Source of the DNA: Ochotona curzoniae
Taxonomy: Eukaryota; Chordata; Mammalia; Lagomorpha; Ochotonidae
Direction: 5' to 3'
Assembly: GCF_017591425.1 (NCBI RefSeq)
Contig: NW_024466512.1
Coordinates: 13,271,001 to 13,335,000, forward strand
Length of the DNA stretch: 64,000 bases
Shown: positions 1 to 11,379 of the stretch, piece after piece
Numbering within the stretch: position 1 is the first letter of the stretch
Layout of the letters: every line of letters starts with the position of its first letter
Made by a program: the position numbers and the translations under genes
Notes under the pieces: model-generated
What the model was told of the DNA's origin: nothing
Databases searched by the model: none
The model's input: only the letters and a program-made list of their open reading frames with translations

Positions 1-79
1 TTAGAACCGGCACCCATATAGGATCCCAGTGCATTCAAGGCGAGGACTTTAGCCACTAGACTACCACGCGAGGCCCACA
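1..79 (-). mobile_element. C-SINE, head only, cut by window edge
   Basis: Reverse complement of the C-SINE 5' end (aaccggcacccatataggatccc..aaggcgaggactttagccactagactacc..ggccc). The rest lies outside the window. Confidence 0.85.
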
Positions 80-156
80 AGACAGATTCGATGTCATAAG
101 TGTCTCAACCTCATGCAGTGAGAAAGGTACTTAGCTCTGTAGAAACCTTCCCCAGA

Positions 157-491
157 GGCTGGCACAGTCGCTTAGCAGGCTGGGCCTTCACCTGCAGGTG
201 CCGGCATCCCATGTGGGTATCAGTTCAGGTTCCAGCAGCCCAGCTTCCCATTTAGCTCCCTGTATATGGCCTGGGAAATCAGCAGAGCATGGTCCAAGTC
301 CTTGGGCCCCTTGCACCTGTGTGGAAGACCCAGAGGACCCAGGACCCTGGCTCCTGGCTTTGGATTAGTTCAGCTTGGATCATTTGGGGCCATCTGGGGA
401 GTGAACCAGTGAATGGAAGATCTTTCTCTGTTTCTGCTTCTTCTCTCTTTAAGTCTGCCTTTCCAACAAAATCAATATATCTTTAAAAACA
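157..491 (+). mobile_element. C-SINE, near full length
   Basis: tRNA-derived head (gctggcacagtcgcttagcaggc), body (gcctgggaaatcagcagagcatgg), tail ending in an aatatatctttaaaaac. The 65-codon frame in it is not a gene. Confidence 0.85.
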
Positions 492-627
492 ACAATAATA
501 GCAAAGACATTTTCCCCAACCTTGTAACCTCAATTTGATTATAAGAAAATGTCAGATAATCCCAAATGGAGAGATATAGTCTATGAAACATCTGACCTCT
601 GCTCTCCCCACGCTACTAACGACATGA

Positions 628-841
628 AAGCCAATTCGAAGCCAGGAGTCAGGAGCCTCTTCTAGATACCACAAGCAGGTGCAGGGGCCTAAGCACTTGA
701 GCTAGCCCCTATTGCCTTCCTAGGCACATTAACAAGGAGCTGGATCAGAAGTGGAACAGCCCAAACTTGAACTGGCATTTTTATGGGATGCCGCTGTTGC
801 AGGTAGCAGCTTAACCTGCTCTGCCACACCACTGGCCCCAA
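628..841 (-). mobile_element. C-SINE, tail truncated
   Basis: Antisense body and head: gaagccaggagtcaggagcctcttc through ctctgccacaccactggcccc. Confidence 0.8.
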
Positions 842-1329
842 ATCTAGAATTTAAAACTGTGTGTGGCACAGAATTTGCATTAAACAAAGCTGTGTTAAAT
901 GGAAGAAAGTAGTCTGTGAATCGCAAAGCCACCTACGTAGGTGATTTGGGGCTGATATGTAGTAGACAGCCTCACCTACTGGCAGGGCGTGGCATTGCAG
1001 TTCAGCTCTATTAGACAAGAAGGAATCACAGAATGCGATGAACATATTAAGCCTACAAATGCATCAGAGGTCAGCAAACCTTTCAGTCAAGAGCCAGGTA
1101 CCAAGTATTATAGATATTATAGATACATAGGTCACATGATCACTGTAACAGCTACTGAATCCTGTAATTACAACGTAAGAGCAGCCTTTGGCAATGTGTG
1201 CACAATTACTTATGGCTGTGCATGGCCAATTAACCAATAAAGCTGTGGATGTTGAAATTTTTTAATTTCATATAATTTTACATTTCAAAAAACATTTTTC
1301 TTCTCTTTCATTTTTCCAAGAATTTAAAA

Positions 1330-1630
1330 ATGTAAAAAACTGGACCCTGAGCAATGGCAGAATGGCTGGATCCTCTTCTGGCAAACACCAGGAAATCGTA
1401 TGGGTGTTGATTTGTGACCCGCCTGCTCCACTTCCCTTCCAGCTCCCTGCCTGTGACCTGGAAAGGCAAAGGAGGATGGCCCAAAGACTTGGGACCCTGC
1501 ACCTGCATGGAAGACCTGGAAGAGGCTTCTGGCTTCTGGCTTTAGATCTGCTTAGCTCTGGCTGTTGCAACCATCTGGGGAGTGAACCAGCAGATGGAAG
1601 ATCTTCCTGTCTCTCCTTTTCTCTGTAAAT
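1330..1630 (+). mobile_element. C-SINE with degraded head
   Basis: Body is clear (ccagctccctgcctgtgacctgg, ggaccctgcacctgcatggaagacc, agcagatggaagatcttcctgtctctcc). The head before 1400 is diverged. The 199-codon minus-strand frame at 1268-1867 is antisense to this and the next copy. Confidence 0.75.
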
Positions 1631-1918
1631 GCAGCAGCTTAAGCCTCTCCTGGGAATGTCTGTCTGCTGCGTTAGCGTGCCTGGGATCAGGCTCCACCTC
1701 CATTTGCAACGCAGGTTCCTGTTAATATGTTGGGGAGCCAGCAGCTGAGTCCTTTCTCCGCACAGGGGAGACCCAGATGTAGCTCCTGCCTCCTGACTTT
1801 GGCCTGGTCCTGGCTGCTGTTGACATTTGGGAGGCAAATCATCAGACGAAAGATCTTTCTGCCTCACTTCCTTGCCCCCAATCTGGCTTTTAAATAAATC
1901 AAAATAAAATTTTAAAAT
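1631..1918 (+). mobile_element. Diverged C-SINE abutting the previous copy
   Basis: Second copy in the same orientation with an old body (gttggggagccagcagctgag, gggagacccagatgtagctcctgcc) and tail (cttttaaataaatcaaaataaaat). Confidence 0.65.
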
Positions 1919-2364
1919 GCTTCCATTGGCTCACAAAAGATTACCCTTGGCCCATGGGCTGAAGTTTACCAAGCTCTGCCATTGACAATCTCTAAGTGAT
2001 CCAACGTGTAAGAGAAGAATTTGATTCCCAGGGCGAATAGCCAGAAGACTATTCATTTTTAGAGAAGTATTATTCATAATGTGGCTTCATGAATATGCAT
2101 AGTGAGGTTTTGCATTCCCAGGCTCTTTTATGACCAATATGCATGGGTGAGAAAGTATCAGGCTAAGTGAAAAGAACCACTCTTCCTTTTGCCAAATTCA
2201 CAACCTCCTCATACTTCCTTTCTCTGACAAAGAGATGAACCACGTGGGAGGGGACCAATGACATTGCTCACAAGTAGGGTGACTTAGGAATCAGATGATG
2301 GGGTGTGGGGGTTCTAGGACAGGAAAGCTGTGTGTTCCCTAGGCAAGTTAGATTGCTGCAAATG

Positions 2365-2705
2365 TATGCCCTGGGCGCCAGGGTCCTCCAGAGAAGCAGA
2401 ACCAATGGAAGAGATGCCTTTGGACTTGACTGCTATGCGTCTATAGGCTTGAAAGACCCATGATTTGCTACAGGAAAGCCAGTGGTGTCTGGCAATCCCA
2501 AGGGAGCCAACAGTGGAAGTGTCGGAGCATGGGAAGAAGAAGGTTGAGGTGTCAGCTCCAACAGCAAGGCCGTCCATGGACTGGAGGATGCCCGCCTCCA
2601 TGGATCATGCGCGTCTTTCCCTTAAACACCCTCCCAGCTGCCCTGGGAATAATGGTTCATGGCTCTCTGGGCTTCCCATGCCCCAGTCAAGTAGACACAT
2701 AAAAT
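2365..2705. mobile_element. Ancient interspersed repeat fragment, family not named
   Basis: The phrase gccagggtcctccagagaagcagaaccaatgg followed by ccatgatttgctacaggaaagccagtggtgt matches my memory of a widespread old eutherian repeat (ctccagagaaacagaaccaatagg type). I cannot name the family with confidence. Frames of 80-95 codons here are not genes. Confidence 0.45.
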
Positions 2706-2849
2706 GAAAGCTCACAGGCACGTGGGTCAGAGGAGGGGATCCTTTAGGAGACAACCTAAAGGTTCAAGCCTAGCACCTTCCTCACCAGAAAGGAAGACAG
2801 GACATTCCAGTGAACACAACTCCAGACCGCGTGTAAGGGGTTAGTTGGT

Positions 2850-3021
2850 GGTTAGGACCGGGGCTAAGGCATCGACATTTGACTCCTGATTCCAATCCTC
2901 GAAGGCAGCGGTGATGGCTCAAGTAATAGGAGTTTCCACCACGTGGGAGGTCTGAAGTGAATTCCTAGCTCTGGGTTTCAGTCCTTGGCAGACCTGGCTC
3001 TGGTGAACATTTCGATAAGAA

Positions 3022-3026
<5 letters not shown>
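2850..3026 (+). mobile_element. Possible diverged C-SINE before a TC microsatellite
   Basis: Weak match: ggttagttggtggttaggaccggggctaaggc, then gattccaatcctcg and caccacgtgggaggtctgaag. The expected TCTC-rich tail appears to have expanded into the microsatellite at 3027-3058. Confidence 0.4.

Positions 3027-3058
<32 letters not shown>
3027..3058 (+). repeat. (TC)16 microsatellite
   Basis: Uninterrupted TC dinucleotides, probably grown from the TCTC-rich 3' part of a C-SINE. Confidence 0.9.
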
Positions 3059-3060
<2 letters not shown>

Positions 3061-3471
3061 GTCTCTGTCTTCAAGTGCAAACCCTAGAGGTTGCTAATGT
3101 TTTCTGAGTGTGTACTGATGCTCTATGATGTCTGGGGATGTGTGGTGGGACAGGCAAGAAGCAGTGACAATAAGGTGTCATTTGTGTTTGCAAAGGTTAC
3201 GTTTTAAAAGGCATTTTACATTAATTATTTATTCAATTAACATTTTAATTAAGACACAACCCTAAGAATCCAATATTTTTCCTTCCCTCTTTTCTTATCT
3301 CCCCTTCTTTTAAATTTCTGTGATGACATGTTTTAAATTTCCTTTATAGTAAAAGGCTTAATACTCCGTTACATTAGGAGTTCAATAAGTAAAAAGTAGG
3401 GGATATAGGCAAGGACTATAAACAATAACCAAATTCAATCATGTGAGTTATCTCAATATAGTTTGACAACT

Positions 3472-3755
3472 TTTTTTTTTAAAAAGATTTATTTACTTAA
3501 GAGTCAGAGTCACAGAGAGAGATCTTCCATCCACTGCTTCACTCCCCAGATGGCTGCAGTGGCCAAAGCCAGGAGCCAGGAGCTCCTTCCAGATCTCCCA
3601 CACGCGTAGAGGAGCCCAAGGACCTGAGCCTCCTTTGTGTCTCTCCCAGGCAATAAGCAGGGAGCTGGATCAGAACGTGGAATAGCAGGAATCTGAACCA
3701 GCAACCGTATAGGATATTGGCATGACAGGTGATAGAGTAGCCATCATGCCAGCCC
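3472..3755 (-). mobile_element. C-SINE, near full length
   Basis: Antisense copy from aaaaagatttatttacttaagagtcag through agccatcatgccagccccta. Confidence 0.85.
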
Positions 3756-4014
3756 CTACTTTAACAATTTTTTAAAAAGACATTCTAGTATGAAAGATTC
3801 CAGCACGTACATAAATAGAGGATGAAATAAACCCAACCACTGTGTACCCAGCTATGCAGTTCCAAGGGCTGTCCGCACACAGCGTCAATTGCTTCATCCA
3901 CAGTTCCACATGACTGGGGCAACTGCCAGATCTCCTGTCATTTTGTTGGGCAAAGGCTATTTTATTTATTTAAATGTTTATCTCCAGTGCTAAATTTCCT
4001 TTTCCTCCACTATC

Positions 4015-4330
4015 TGTGAAAATTTTATTTTATTGTCTGAAAGGCAGACACACAGACAGACACACACACATATCTTCCATTTGCTAGTTTGCTTCCAAAA
4101 TGGCTGCACCAGTGGGTTCTGGGCCAGGCGGAAACCAGGCTCTAGGGATGCTGTCCAGGTCTGCCATGTGGGTGGCAGGGACCCAATTTCTTGGATCATC
4201 TTCTGTCTTCCCAGGCGTATTCACTCGGATCTGGAGGTACAGGAGAGCTGCTGGACCCCAAACCACTTCTCTGCCATGGCTGGTGGGGTGGCAGGTGGCG
4301 ACTTTCCGAGAGCCCAAACGCTGCCCCCTC
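4015..4330 (-). mobile_element. Diverged C-SINE
   Basis: Antisense tail (attttattttattgtctgaaaggcagac), body (ttccaaaatggctgcaccagtgggttctgg, gtcctgccatgtgggtggcagggacc). The head is poorly preserved, so the right limit is approximate. Confidence 0.55.
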
Positions 4331-4757
4331 CACACCTCCTTGAGGTGTGATTGTCAGATGAAAGCGGCATAGAACCATAGCATACAGTGGGAAGGAGTTT
4401 TTGTATTCTTATTTACTTATTTATTTGAGGGACAGAGAGGAAGCTTTGGCTTCTGGTCCTAAAATCTCTTAAATGATATGTTCTTCTCTGTGCCCTTTTC
4501 TTGCCTGTATTGGTTGAGCTAACTGGGTCGATCCTGTAGGGGCTCCCAGCATCTGGCTTTTGCTGAGTGCCCCCCATGGGTACCATTTCACGTGTTCCTC
4601 TCTCACATGTACTTTCTCTTAGTTGCTAATTACAGCTCACAGCCAGATCAGATTCAGGGTTTTTTTTTTTTTTTGGCAAGAAGCACTTGTGATATTTTGT
4701 TCTGTGTGTTTTGGGTTCCTCTGCATGAGAGGGCGTTCCCACTGTTTGTGATAAGGC

Positions 4758-5088
4758 TGGGCGGTGGGGTTGGGCATGTGGCTCAGTGGTTGAGATCCTG
4801 CCTGGGACGCCTGCATCCCAAAGGGGAGGGCCTGCTTTGTGTCCTGGCTGCACGGATTCCCATCCTGCTTCCTGCTACTGCCCATCAAGGGAGGAATGAG
4901 CAGGGGCTGGCCCGAGGGCTTGGATCTCCGCATGTGAGACCCTAGCGGAGTTCAGTGATTCAGGTGGAGTTCAGCATCCCTGGCTGTTGCGAGAATTGGG
5001 AGAATAAATTGGGTGATAAAGGATCTCTCTTTATCTTTTCGTCTCCCTCGGTGTGTCTTTCTGCCTTTCAAATAAAAATGGAAGGAAA
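4758..5088 (+). mobile_element. C-SINE-related copy
   Basis: Head ggttgggcatgtggctcagtggttgag, body with ctgcttcctgctactgcc, tail tgcctttcaaataaaaatggaagg. Divergence suggests an older subfamily. Confidence 0.65.
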
Positions 5089-5393
5089 AAGACTCCTCAC
5101 TGCACTCAGATGCGTCGTCTTGATCCTGCACTGTGAGGTGCCTGTTGGTTTTCTACTGAGTTAAGGAGCCGCTAAACCATCACCTAGATCCATGGATTTA
5201 TTAGGGGTTACAGAGTGTGAGGTTCTAAATCCGTTGTTCCCCTGTGCTCAAACTGAGGCTCTTCTATGAAGCAGAGCTTTCCCATGGCGGCTAGCTGGTT
5301 CTCCTGAAGTACACTCCCTCCTGGAAAGGCTGCTGGATTTTTTCCTCATTTGCTTGAGTAACCATGCTAATTCTCATCATAAAAAAATTTTTA

Positions 5394-5688
5394 TTTTTTA
5401 AAGATTTATTTTATTTTTATTGGAAAGTCAGACATACAGAGAGGAGGAAGGCAGAGAGGAGATCTTACATGCGCTGATTCACTCTCCAAGCAGCCGCAAC
5501 GGCTGTCTGAAGCCAGGAGCCTCCTCCGGGTCTCCCATGTGGGTGCAGGGTCGCAATGCCCTGGCCCATCCTTGACTGCCTTCCCAGGCCTCAAGCAGGG
5601 AGCTCGATGGGAAGTGGAGCTACTGGGATTATACCCGGTGCCCATATGGGATCTCTGTGTATACAAGGTAAGGATTTTAGCCGTCCCT
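5394..5688 (-). mobile_element. C-SINE
   Basis: Antisense copy from tttttaaagatttattttatttttattgg to caaggtaaggattttagccgtcc; well preserved body (gaagccaggagcctcctccggg). Confidence 0.85.
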
Positions 5689-5877
5689 GAAAGAAAAATT
5701 TGACAGATGTAAAATTTAGTGTTTCGTGAAAAACCAGAATTTCTAGCTTAGGATCTGATCTTCTGTGTAAGCCCATATGCTGCTTGCCTTTAAACATTAT
5801 TTTTCAATGCTTTGTACTCAAACATCTAGAAGCAGTGATTGGCTCAGTGGCAAAGAGATTAATGTTATGAATGGTGT

Positions 5878-6182
5878 CTTGGGCCATTGTGATGACTCAG
5901 TTGGCTAATCCTCCACCCACAAGTGCCAGCATCCCAAATGGGTGCTGCACATTTCTCAGCTGCTCCATTTCTCACCCAGTTTCCTGCTAGTGGCTTGGCA
6001 AAGCAATGGACGATGCCCCAAGTCCTTGGGATCCTGCACGCGTGTGGGAGACCCAGAAGAGGCTCCTGGCTCCTGGCTTTGGTTCTTCCAAGCTCCGGCT
6101 ATTGCAACCATTTGGAGATTGAACCAGTGGATGGAAGATCTTTCTGTCTCTCCTCTCCATACACTGATTTTTTTTTTTAAAA
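5878..6182 (+). mobile_element. C-SINE
   Basis: Head gggccattgtgatgactcagttggctaatcc; body ctgctagtggcttggcaaagcaatgg; ends in a T/A-rich tail. The paired 85-codon frames here are not genes. Confidence 0.85.
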
Positions 6183-6197
6183 AATGTTCATTATTTT

Positions 6198-6322
6198 AAA
6201 AAAAGATTTATTTATTTTTATTTCAAAACCAGATTTATAGAGACAAGGAAAGACAGAAATAAGGACCTTCCATCCACCGATTCACTCCCTAAGTGGTCAC
6301 ACTTACCAGAGCTGAGATGAGA
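6198..6322 (-). mobile_element. C-SINE 3' fragment
   Basis: Antisense tail and lower body only (aaaaaaagatttatttatttttatttc, ttccatccaccgattcactccctaagtgg). Confidence 0.7.
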
Positions 6323-6397
6323 TGTTTTTATATAGAGCAGCCCTGTATAAAAACAAATGCCAGATCAAAGGCAAGAAATTCATCCAGGTTTTTTTTT

Positions 6398-6716
6398 TTT
6401 GACTTATTATTTTTATTGGAAAGGTAGATATACAGAGAGGAGGAGAGACAGGCAGGAAGATCTTCTGTCCGAAGGTTCACCGCTCAAGCAGCCGCAACAG
6501 CTGGAGCTGAGGCGATCTGAAGCCAGGTGCCTCTTCCAGGTCTCCCATGCGGGTGCAGGGTCCCAAGGCTTTGGGCCGTCCTCGACTGCTTTCCCAGGCC
6601 ACAAGCAGGGAGCTGGTTAAGAAGTGGAACAGCCAGGATTAGAACCAGCACTCATATGTGATCCCAGAGCATGCAAGGCGAAGACGTTAGCTGCTAGGCT
6701 ATTGTGTCAGGCCCTC
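6398..6716 (-). mobile_element. C-SINE, full length, young-looking
   Basis: Antisense copy from gacttattatttttattggaaagg to gaagacgttagctgctaggctattgtgtcaggccct. Confidence 0.9.
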
Positions 6717-6944
6717 ACCCAGGTTTTTTGATGGGCAGTGGCTTGTGCGTTTGTGAGTACGTGTGACTCGGTCATTTATTTGCTGTGACCCTTTTCATCC
6801 AGTGCTGTGCTCTTGGATCAACTTCACATCTTCTGGAAGTTAAATTTGAAATATTGTGTTAACCATCTCTACTGAAGTAGTTAAATAAAACCACATATTG
6901 AAATAAAAAATATTCACATAATTAATCTTTTAACACATTTGGAA

Positions 6945-7212
6945 TAGCTTCCATGACATAGATGGTAAAGCATACGGGTGCAGGTTCAAGACCTGGCGGC
7001 GTCACTTCTGACCCAGCTCCCTGCTAACATCTGGAAGACCAGCAGAAAATGGCTCAAGTGTTTGGTCCCTGCACCCACACGGAAGATCCAGAACAAGTTC
7101 CTGACCCTGACTTGGGCTTGGTCTAGTCTCACCCAACCATGATGGCCATTTGGGGAGTGAGCCAGCAGATGGAAGATCTCTTTCTTTGTGTCTCTCTGTG
7201 CAGAAGACTTCT
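6945..7212 (+). mobile_element. Diverged C-SINE
   Basis: Body gctccctgctaacatctggaagaccagcag, ggtccctgcacccacacggaagatcc, gagccagcagatggaagatctc. The head is degraded. Confidence 0.65.
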
Positions 7213-7736
7213 AGAAAACACCACACAGTTCATGAATGAGCCCTTTTGATCCTAAAAGCCCAATTTACTATGCAAATGAAGGCTGAAGCTGCTGTGAAAG
7301 TCGGGTTCTAGAAAGAGGTTCTACACAGACTGGATCTTCTACACATACTGGACCTTGTCTTATTGGGTCTGATTCAGGCCCTGTACCACCTGGGTCAGAG
7401 CTGAACAATTAGGGGCCTACTAGGCAGGCTCAGCACCGCAGGCACCTTGCCCAGCACTGATGCTGGGCCCTATCTCAGGTGCATCTTCAGAGACTCTTCC
7501 CAACTGTGGGAAGGTGCAAAACGAGTCGTGGCATCTTCTAGACAAGAGAAAGCCACATACGGGCGAGGCAAGTCTGCTCAGAAAGCGTCTCCCCGCCTCT
7601 TCTCACTTCAACCTCACCCTCGCCGTGCGGTCCAGACGCTTACTGGGGCTTGGCCAAGTTGTGGGTGGTTCTATGGCAATGAAAACAAAGACTTGGGGAC
7701 CTTCTATTCAAATTGCTTATCATATTTCTTATCATT

Positions 7737-7943
7737 GGGGCCAGTACTGTGCTGTAGTAGGTTAAGCCACTATGTGTAGTGCCAGCATCCCCATGGTTCA
7801 TGTTCTGGCTGCTTCATTTTCTAGCTGCTGCCTCAGATATGCCTGGGAAAGCTCCTGCCTCCTGGCTTCAGCTTGACCCAGTCCCATATGGGATGCTGGC
7901 ATTGCAGATAGTGGTTTAACCTACTATGCTACCACTGCAGCCT
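7737..7943. repeat. Foldback C-SINE pair (inverted 5' halves)
   Basis: A forward C-SINE head (from ggggccagtactgtg) breaks off after about 140 bases and is followed directly by the head of a second copy in reverse orientation. The two arms (about 7737-7796 and 7883-7943) pair over roughly 60 bp, including a shared agtaggttaa and gccagcatccc. The loop is about 86 nt. If transcribed, it would fold into a long hairpin. Confidence 0.65.
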
Positions 7944-7975
7944 CTATTATTATTATTATTATCATTATCATTAAA
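7944..7975 (+). repeat. (ATT)n microsatellite
   Basis: Short run of TAT/ATT triplets, interrupted by ATC, immediately after the foldback SINE pair. Confidence 0.7.
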
Positions 7976-9190
7976 TTGTGAAATAAAGCCTTCTGTCATG
8001 AAAGCTAAGGGTCTTTGGAATACCTCTTGCTGCAGATAAGTCTGCCCCACTCCTCAGGGTAACATAGGATTCCAACACAGTGGGGATATCACCCTCCTGC
8101 TAGCATCTTTACACAGTAAAGAGATGGGAGTAACAGAGACGCCGACAACGTCAGATCTGTCCACCTGTTGGAGGCCTTTCTGGGTCAAATAAGCCTCCCC
8201 AGCACATCCCACAGGGCCATGTGTGCTACTTGGCACTCTCCTGCTGGGGACCACTGTCTGCTTGTGGATGCAGCAGGGCAGGTGTCAAGATCCCATTCGG
8301 CTCTCATCGTGTGGGATGCAGTGTGGCCTCTGAGTGACAAAGCCTTCGGCATCAGCCCAGATGCAGGGCTCCGTCCTTCTGTGCACAGCATACGGCTCTT
8401 GTTGGCAGCCTCAGGATTCTCACTAGGCAAAGTGAGACAGCCTTCGCCTGCCCTCGCCTGCCCTGCTTCCATGAACACACAGAATTCTGCCCTGGGGAGG
8501 GAGTGACTGCACCTGCGGGTGCTTGTGTAACTCCAGCAGACACCCATCGGTGCTCAAAGGGGACACCAAGGTGACGCCTTCCATCTCATCATCCCTTGCT
8601 GACCTTCTGATGGCCAAGGTGCTCCCGTAGCCCTTGGCTGGTGTGCCTGCTTGCTCTCCTCTCTGGAAAGCAAGTTCTGGCAGGACCCGAGTCATCCTTT
8701 TCCCACTGGGAGCTCTCCTAGAACGAGGGCCCAGAGAGCTCATTTGTACAGCCCAATAGGCATCCGCTTCCACGCCTTGCTGAGGGCTGTCATTATGGCA
8801 ACCACATCGTCTAAACCCATGATCAGAATCTCGGAGTGTGGTCTGGGAAGCGGGGTGGCCCTGCTGCAACGCAGCAGACTTGGGAACACAGGGATGTGTT
8901 GGGGCGAATGCAGGCCCGAGGTTCTGGGTAAACAGGGCAAGGAACAATGCACTCTGAAAAAAGTTGCCACACAGTGAAACAAAAATAGCTCCTGCAAACA
9001 GGCTTGGTTTGGGCTGGGAGTCGGCTCCCAGGGTAAGCAGCACTGGGCCTTCCAAAGTGTGGCCAAATGGAGGAATTGATATTCTAGTATATTACCCAGA
9101 CTTCACTCCCCTGGCTAGAGTGCAGGTGCCGACGCCGCAGGGATTAGCTGTCCTACGTGTGCCATATCCCAGGGTACTGAGATTTCAGAA
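7976..9190. other. Unique non-coding sequence
   Basis: No repeat I recognise and no credible gene. A 210-codon minus-strand frame (8423-9055) and overlapping frames on the plus strand have no domain or signal pattern; they sit in a locally GC-rich, stop-poor stretch. Confidence 0.6.
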
Positions 9191-9194
9191 TGTT

Positions 9195-9270
9195 TCATCT
9201 GCTTTTCCCCATCCATCCAGGAAATATTTACTGAGCAACTACTAGGTCCTTGAGAGGTCTGGGATAAGAT
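9195..9270 (-). mobile_element. MIR-like fragment
   Basis: Short match to the antisense MIR end (catccaggaaatatttactgagcaactactaggtcc). Confidence 0.4.
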
Positions 9271-9419
9271 ACGCATTTTCCTTCTCTGCTGCTGAATTGG
9301 ACAAGGTTTGTACCTTGACCAGCAGCCCCAGCGTGGTGTAAGAGAATCGTGCCAGCACATGTGCCAGAGACGTGTGCTACTGGGCTCCCTGGTCTGGAGC
9401 CACCTCCCACCTCCCAGCA

Positions 9420-9780
9420 TGTGAATCAGAACTGAAAATGCATTCATTAATCCCATCTTAGAGTCCCAAACAACTGTGCGCCTCAAGTGGTAATAAATAT
9501 TTCATGTCCAATTGTACTGTGCTCCTCTCTGTGTTTATTAAATGGTGTTTCTCTTAATTTCAGCTATTCGTTTTAATAGGTCAGGCCTTGGCTGTGACTT
9601 AAACAGACTGTAGAAAAAACAGCTGTGGTTAAACACTGCAACAATATGGATTATTAATATAATTGGCCGACTATTACTTGTTTGGACTCCGAGCTAACAC
9701 ATTTAGTTCAGTCTCCAGTGGCCCATAATCTGCAAAGGTCATGACTTGGACATTCAGAAGAATGGGGAAAAAGGAATTGA
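9420..9780. promoter_or_regulatory. Candidate conserved non-coding element with RUNX- and SOX-like motifs
   Basis: Repeat-free AT-rich stretch containing cattcattaatccc, gtttattaaatgg, a RUNX-type tgtggtta (9624-9631), a SOX-like aacaat (9640-9645) and a palindromic attaatataatt tract at 9653-9664. It is the first long SINE-free block after the SINE-dense left arm. Enhancer identity is inference. Confidence 0.25.
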
Positions 9781-11050
9781 GCTGGAGACAGGGCGGAAAC
9801 CCGACAGACGGAGTGAGGAAGAGAGCGAGGGGAAGCGGCAAGCTGACGGGAGGCAGGACAGGGCAGGGGACAGCGCTTGTCGCCTTCTCCTCCAACTCCT
9901 TCCGGCTCTGCTGCTGGCGGTGGCGACGGCCAGGAGCCTGTATGTCACGCCCTCTGCGTGGTGCCGGGTGCACCCCACCCCCAGTAGAGCTTTGCCGTTC
10001 TCTTCTGGATCCTGGGGGCTCACTGAAGGCCTGGTGGGGTGGAAATGCCAGCAGCGGCGACCCCAAGGTCACTTTGGCCTGTCACTCCCAGCTCTGTGGA
10101 TGTCCCAACCTTCCCTGGTGAAGGGGAGGCTTCCAGGCGAGCCTCCGCTCCTACCAGGGTTCTTGCCTCAGCCCAAGCTGTTCTCTTTGGTGTGATTCCA
10201 ACATGACCTGCAGCCTCTTTCTTCCTGGATTCTAGTACAAGCCCCACCCCATCGGGCACATCTGAAAGTGAAGGAGATGAGGCTGGGGGTGTTGCCGAGG
10301 GCAGAGGGGCTGGAAGGTTGCAAGTCAGACATCAGAGTCAGGATGTTCCTATGTGTTGGGCCTGCCCACGTTCCCTGGGCTGAGATGGTAGCTGCGGTGT
10401 AGAGGGGATTTCTCTCTTTCCCAGCCCCCAGTTCTGTGATGACTCCCTGGCTCTTTTCTCTGCTCCTTGGAAGCAGTAATGGCTTTTTTCTTCTGGTGTC
10501 AGTGGACTGCCAAGGTGTGCCGTGGAGTCTGTGTATATAAATGGGTGGAAATGACGTGTTAGCTTGGGGTGGCCTGAGTTCCAGTCTTTCCTTTTCTTGC
10601 GAGTATGTGCATTGTACTGTGGCTTTAGGGAGGTAGGCTGGTTGCACCTGGCACAAAGTGTTATTCATTTCTGCTCTACTGTTAGGTTGGTTGTTCAGTT
10701 GCCACTAGACTGTACTGGTCCAGTGTAGCTTAGGCGCCTTAACTGGTCAACTCTAAGGCAGTTTTCTGGACCTGGTAGTTCAGGCACTCATTGTCAAAGT
10801 TGTGACAGTTGAGGGGTTAACTCCAGGAATATTACAAGATTCAGGTAGCCCTTGCAAAGCAAGCAGTGAGTATTTAAAATGCATTCGCCATAATTTATCT
10901 TCATGAGTCAAAACTTGGAATCCTTGGAATCGTCCAAACTAAAAACAAAATTTTTGAATGACAACGTGATCTCTGTTGCTCTTTTGATGTTATGTTGATC
11001 AGGATTAAGTAAAAAAATCAGGCATTTCCTATCCATGTATCTTCAGAAAA
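9781..11050. other. Unique sequence, moderately CpG-containing at its start
   Basis: 9790-10000 has a modest CpG cluster (ggcggtggcgacggcc) with overlapping frames up to 149 codons on both strands, none recognisable. The rest is unremarkable non-coding sequence. The cluster is too short and mixed to call a CpG island. Confidence 0.5.
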
Positions 11051-11052
11051 TG

Positions 11053-11379
11053 AGACCTGGGCCTGGCATTGTGGCACAGTAGGTAAAGTTGCCACTTGCA
11101 GCACCAGCATCCTAAAGAAACACTGTTCAAGTCCTAGCTGCACTACTTCCCATCCAGCCCCCTGTCGATCTGTTTGGGAAAGCAGCAGAGGATGGCCCAA
11201 GTGCTTGATACATTGCACCTCCATGGGAGACTGAAAGACATTCCTGGTGCCTTGTTCCTGGCTTCAGGCTGGTCCCACCCTGGCAACTGCAGCCATTTGG
11301 GGAGTAAATGAGTAGATGAGAGCTTTGTCTCTACTCCTGTCTATAATTCCGCCTTTCAAATAAATAAGCATTTAAAAAG
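11053..11379 (+). mobile_element. C-SINE
   Basis: Head cctgggcctggcattgtggcacagtaggtaaag; tail ccgcctttcaaataaataagcatttaaaaag. The head is the 'gcacagtagg' type. Confidence 0.85.

Noticed and set aside
1268..1867. 199-codon minus-strand open frame
   Set aside because: It is antisense to two adjacent C-SINE copies; frames through these SINEs recur all over the window.
8423..9055. 210-codon minus-strand open frame
   Set aside because: Composition looks random, several other frames overlap it, and no protein family is recognisable.
9750..10010. Possible CpG-island promoter or TCF7L2 first exon
   Set aside because: CpGs are present but few, and no frame matches the TCF7L2 N-terminus (beta-catenin-binding region). 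TCF7L2 should lie further left, outside the window.
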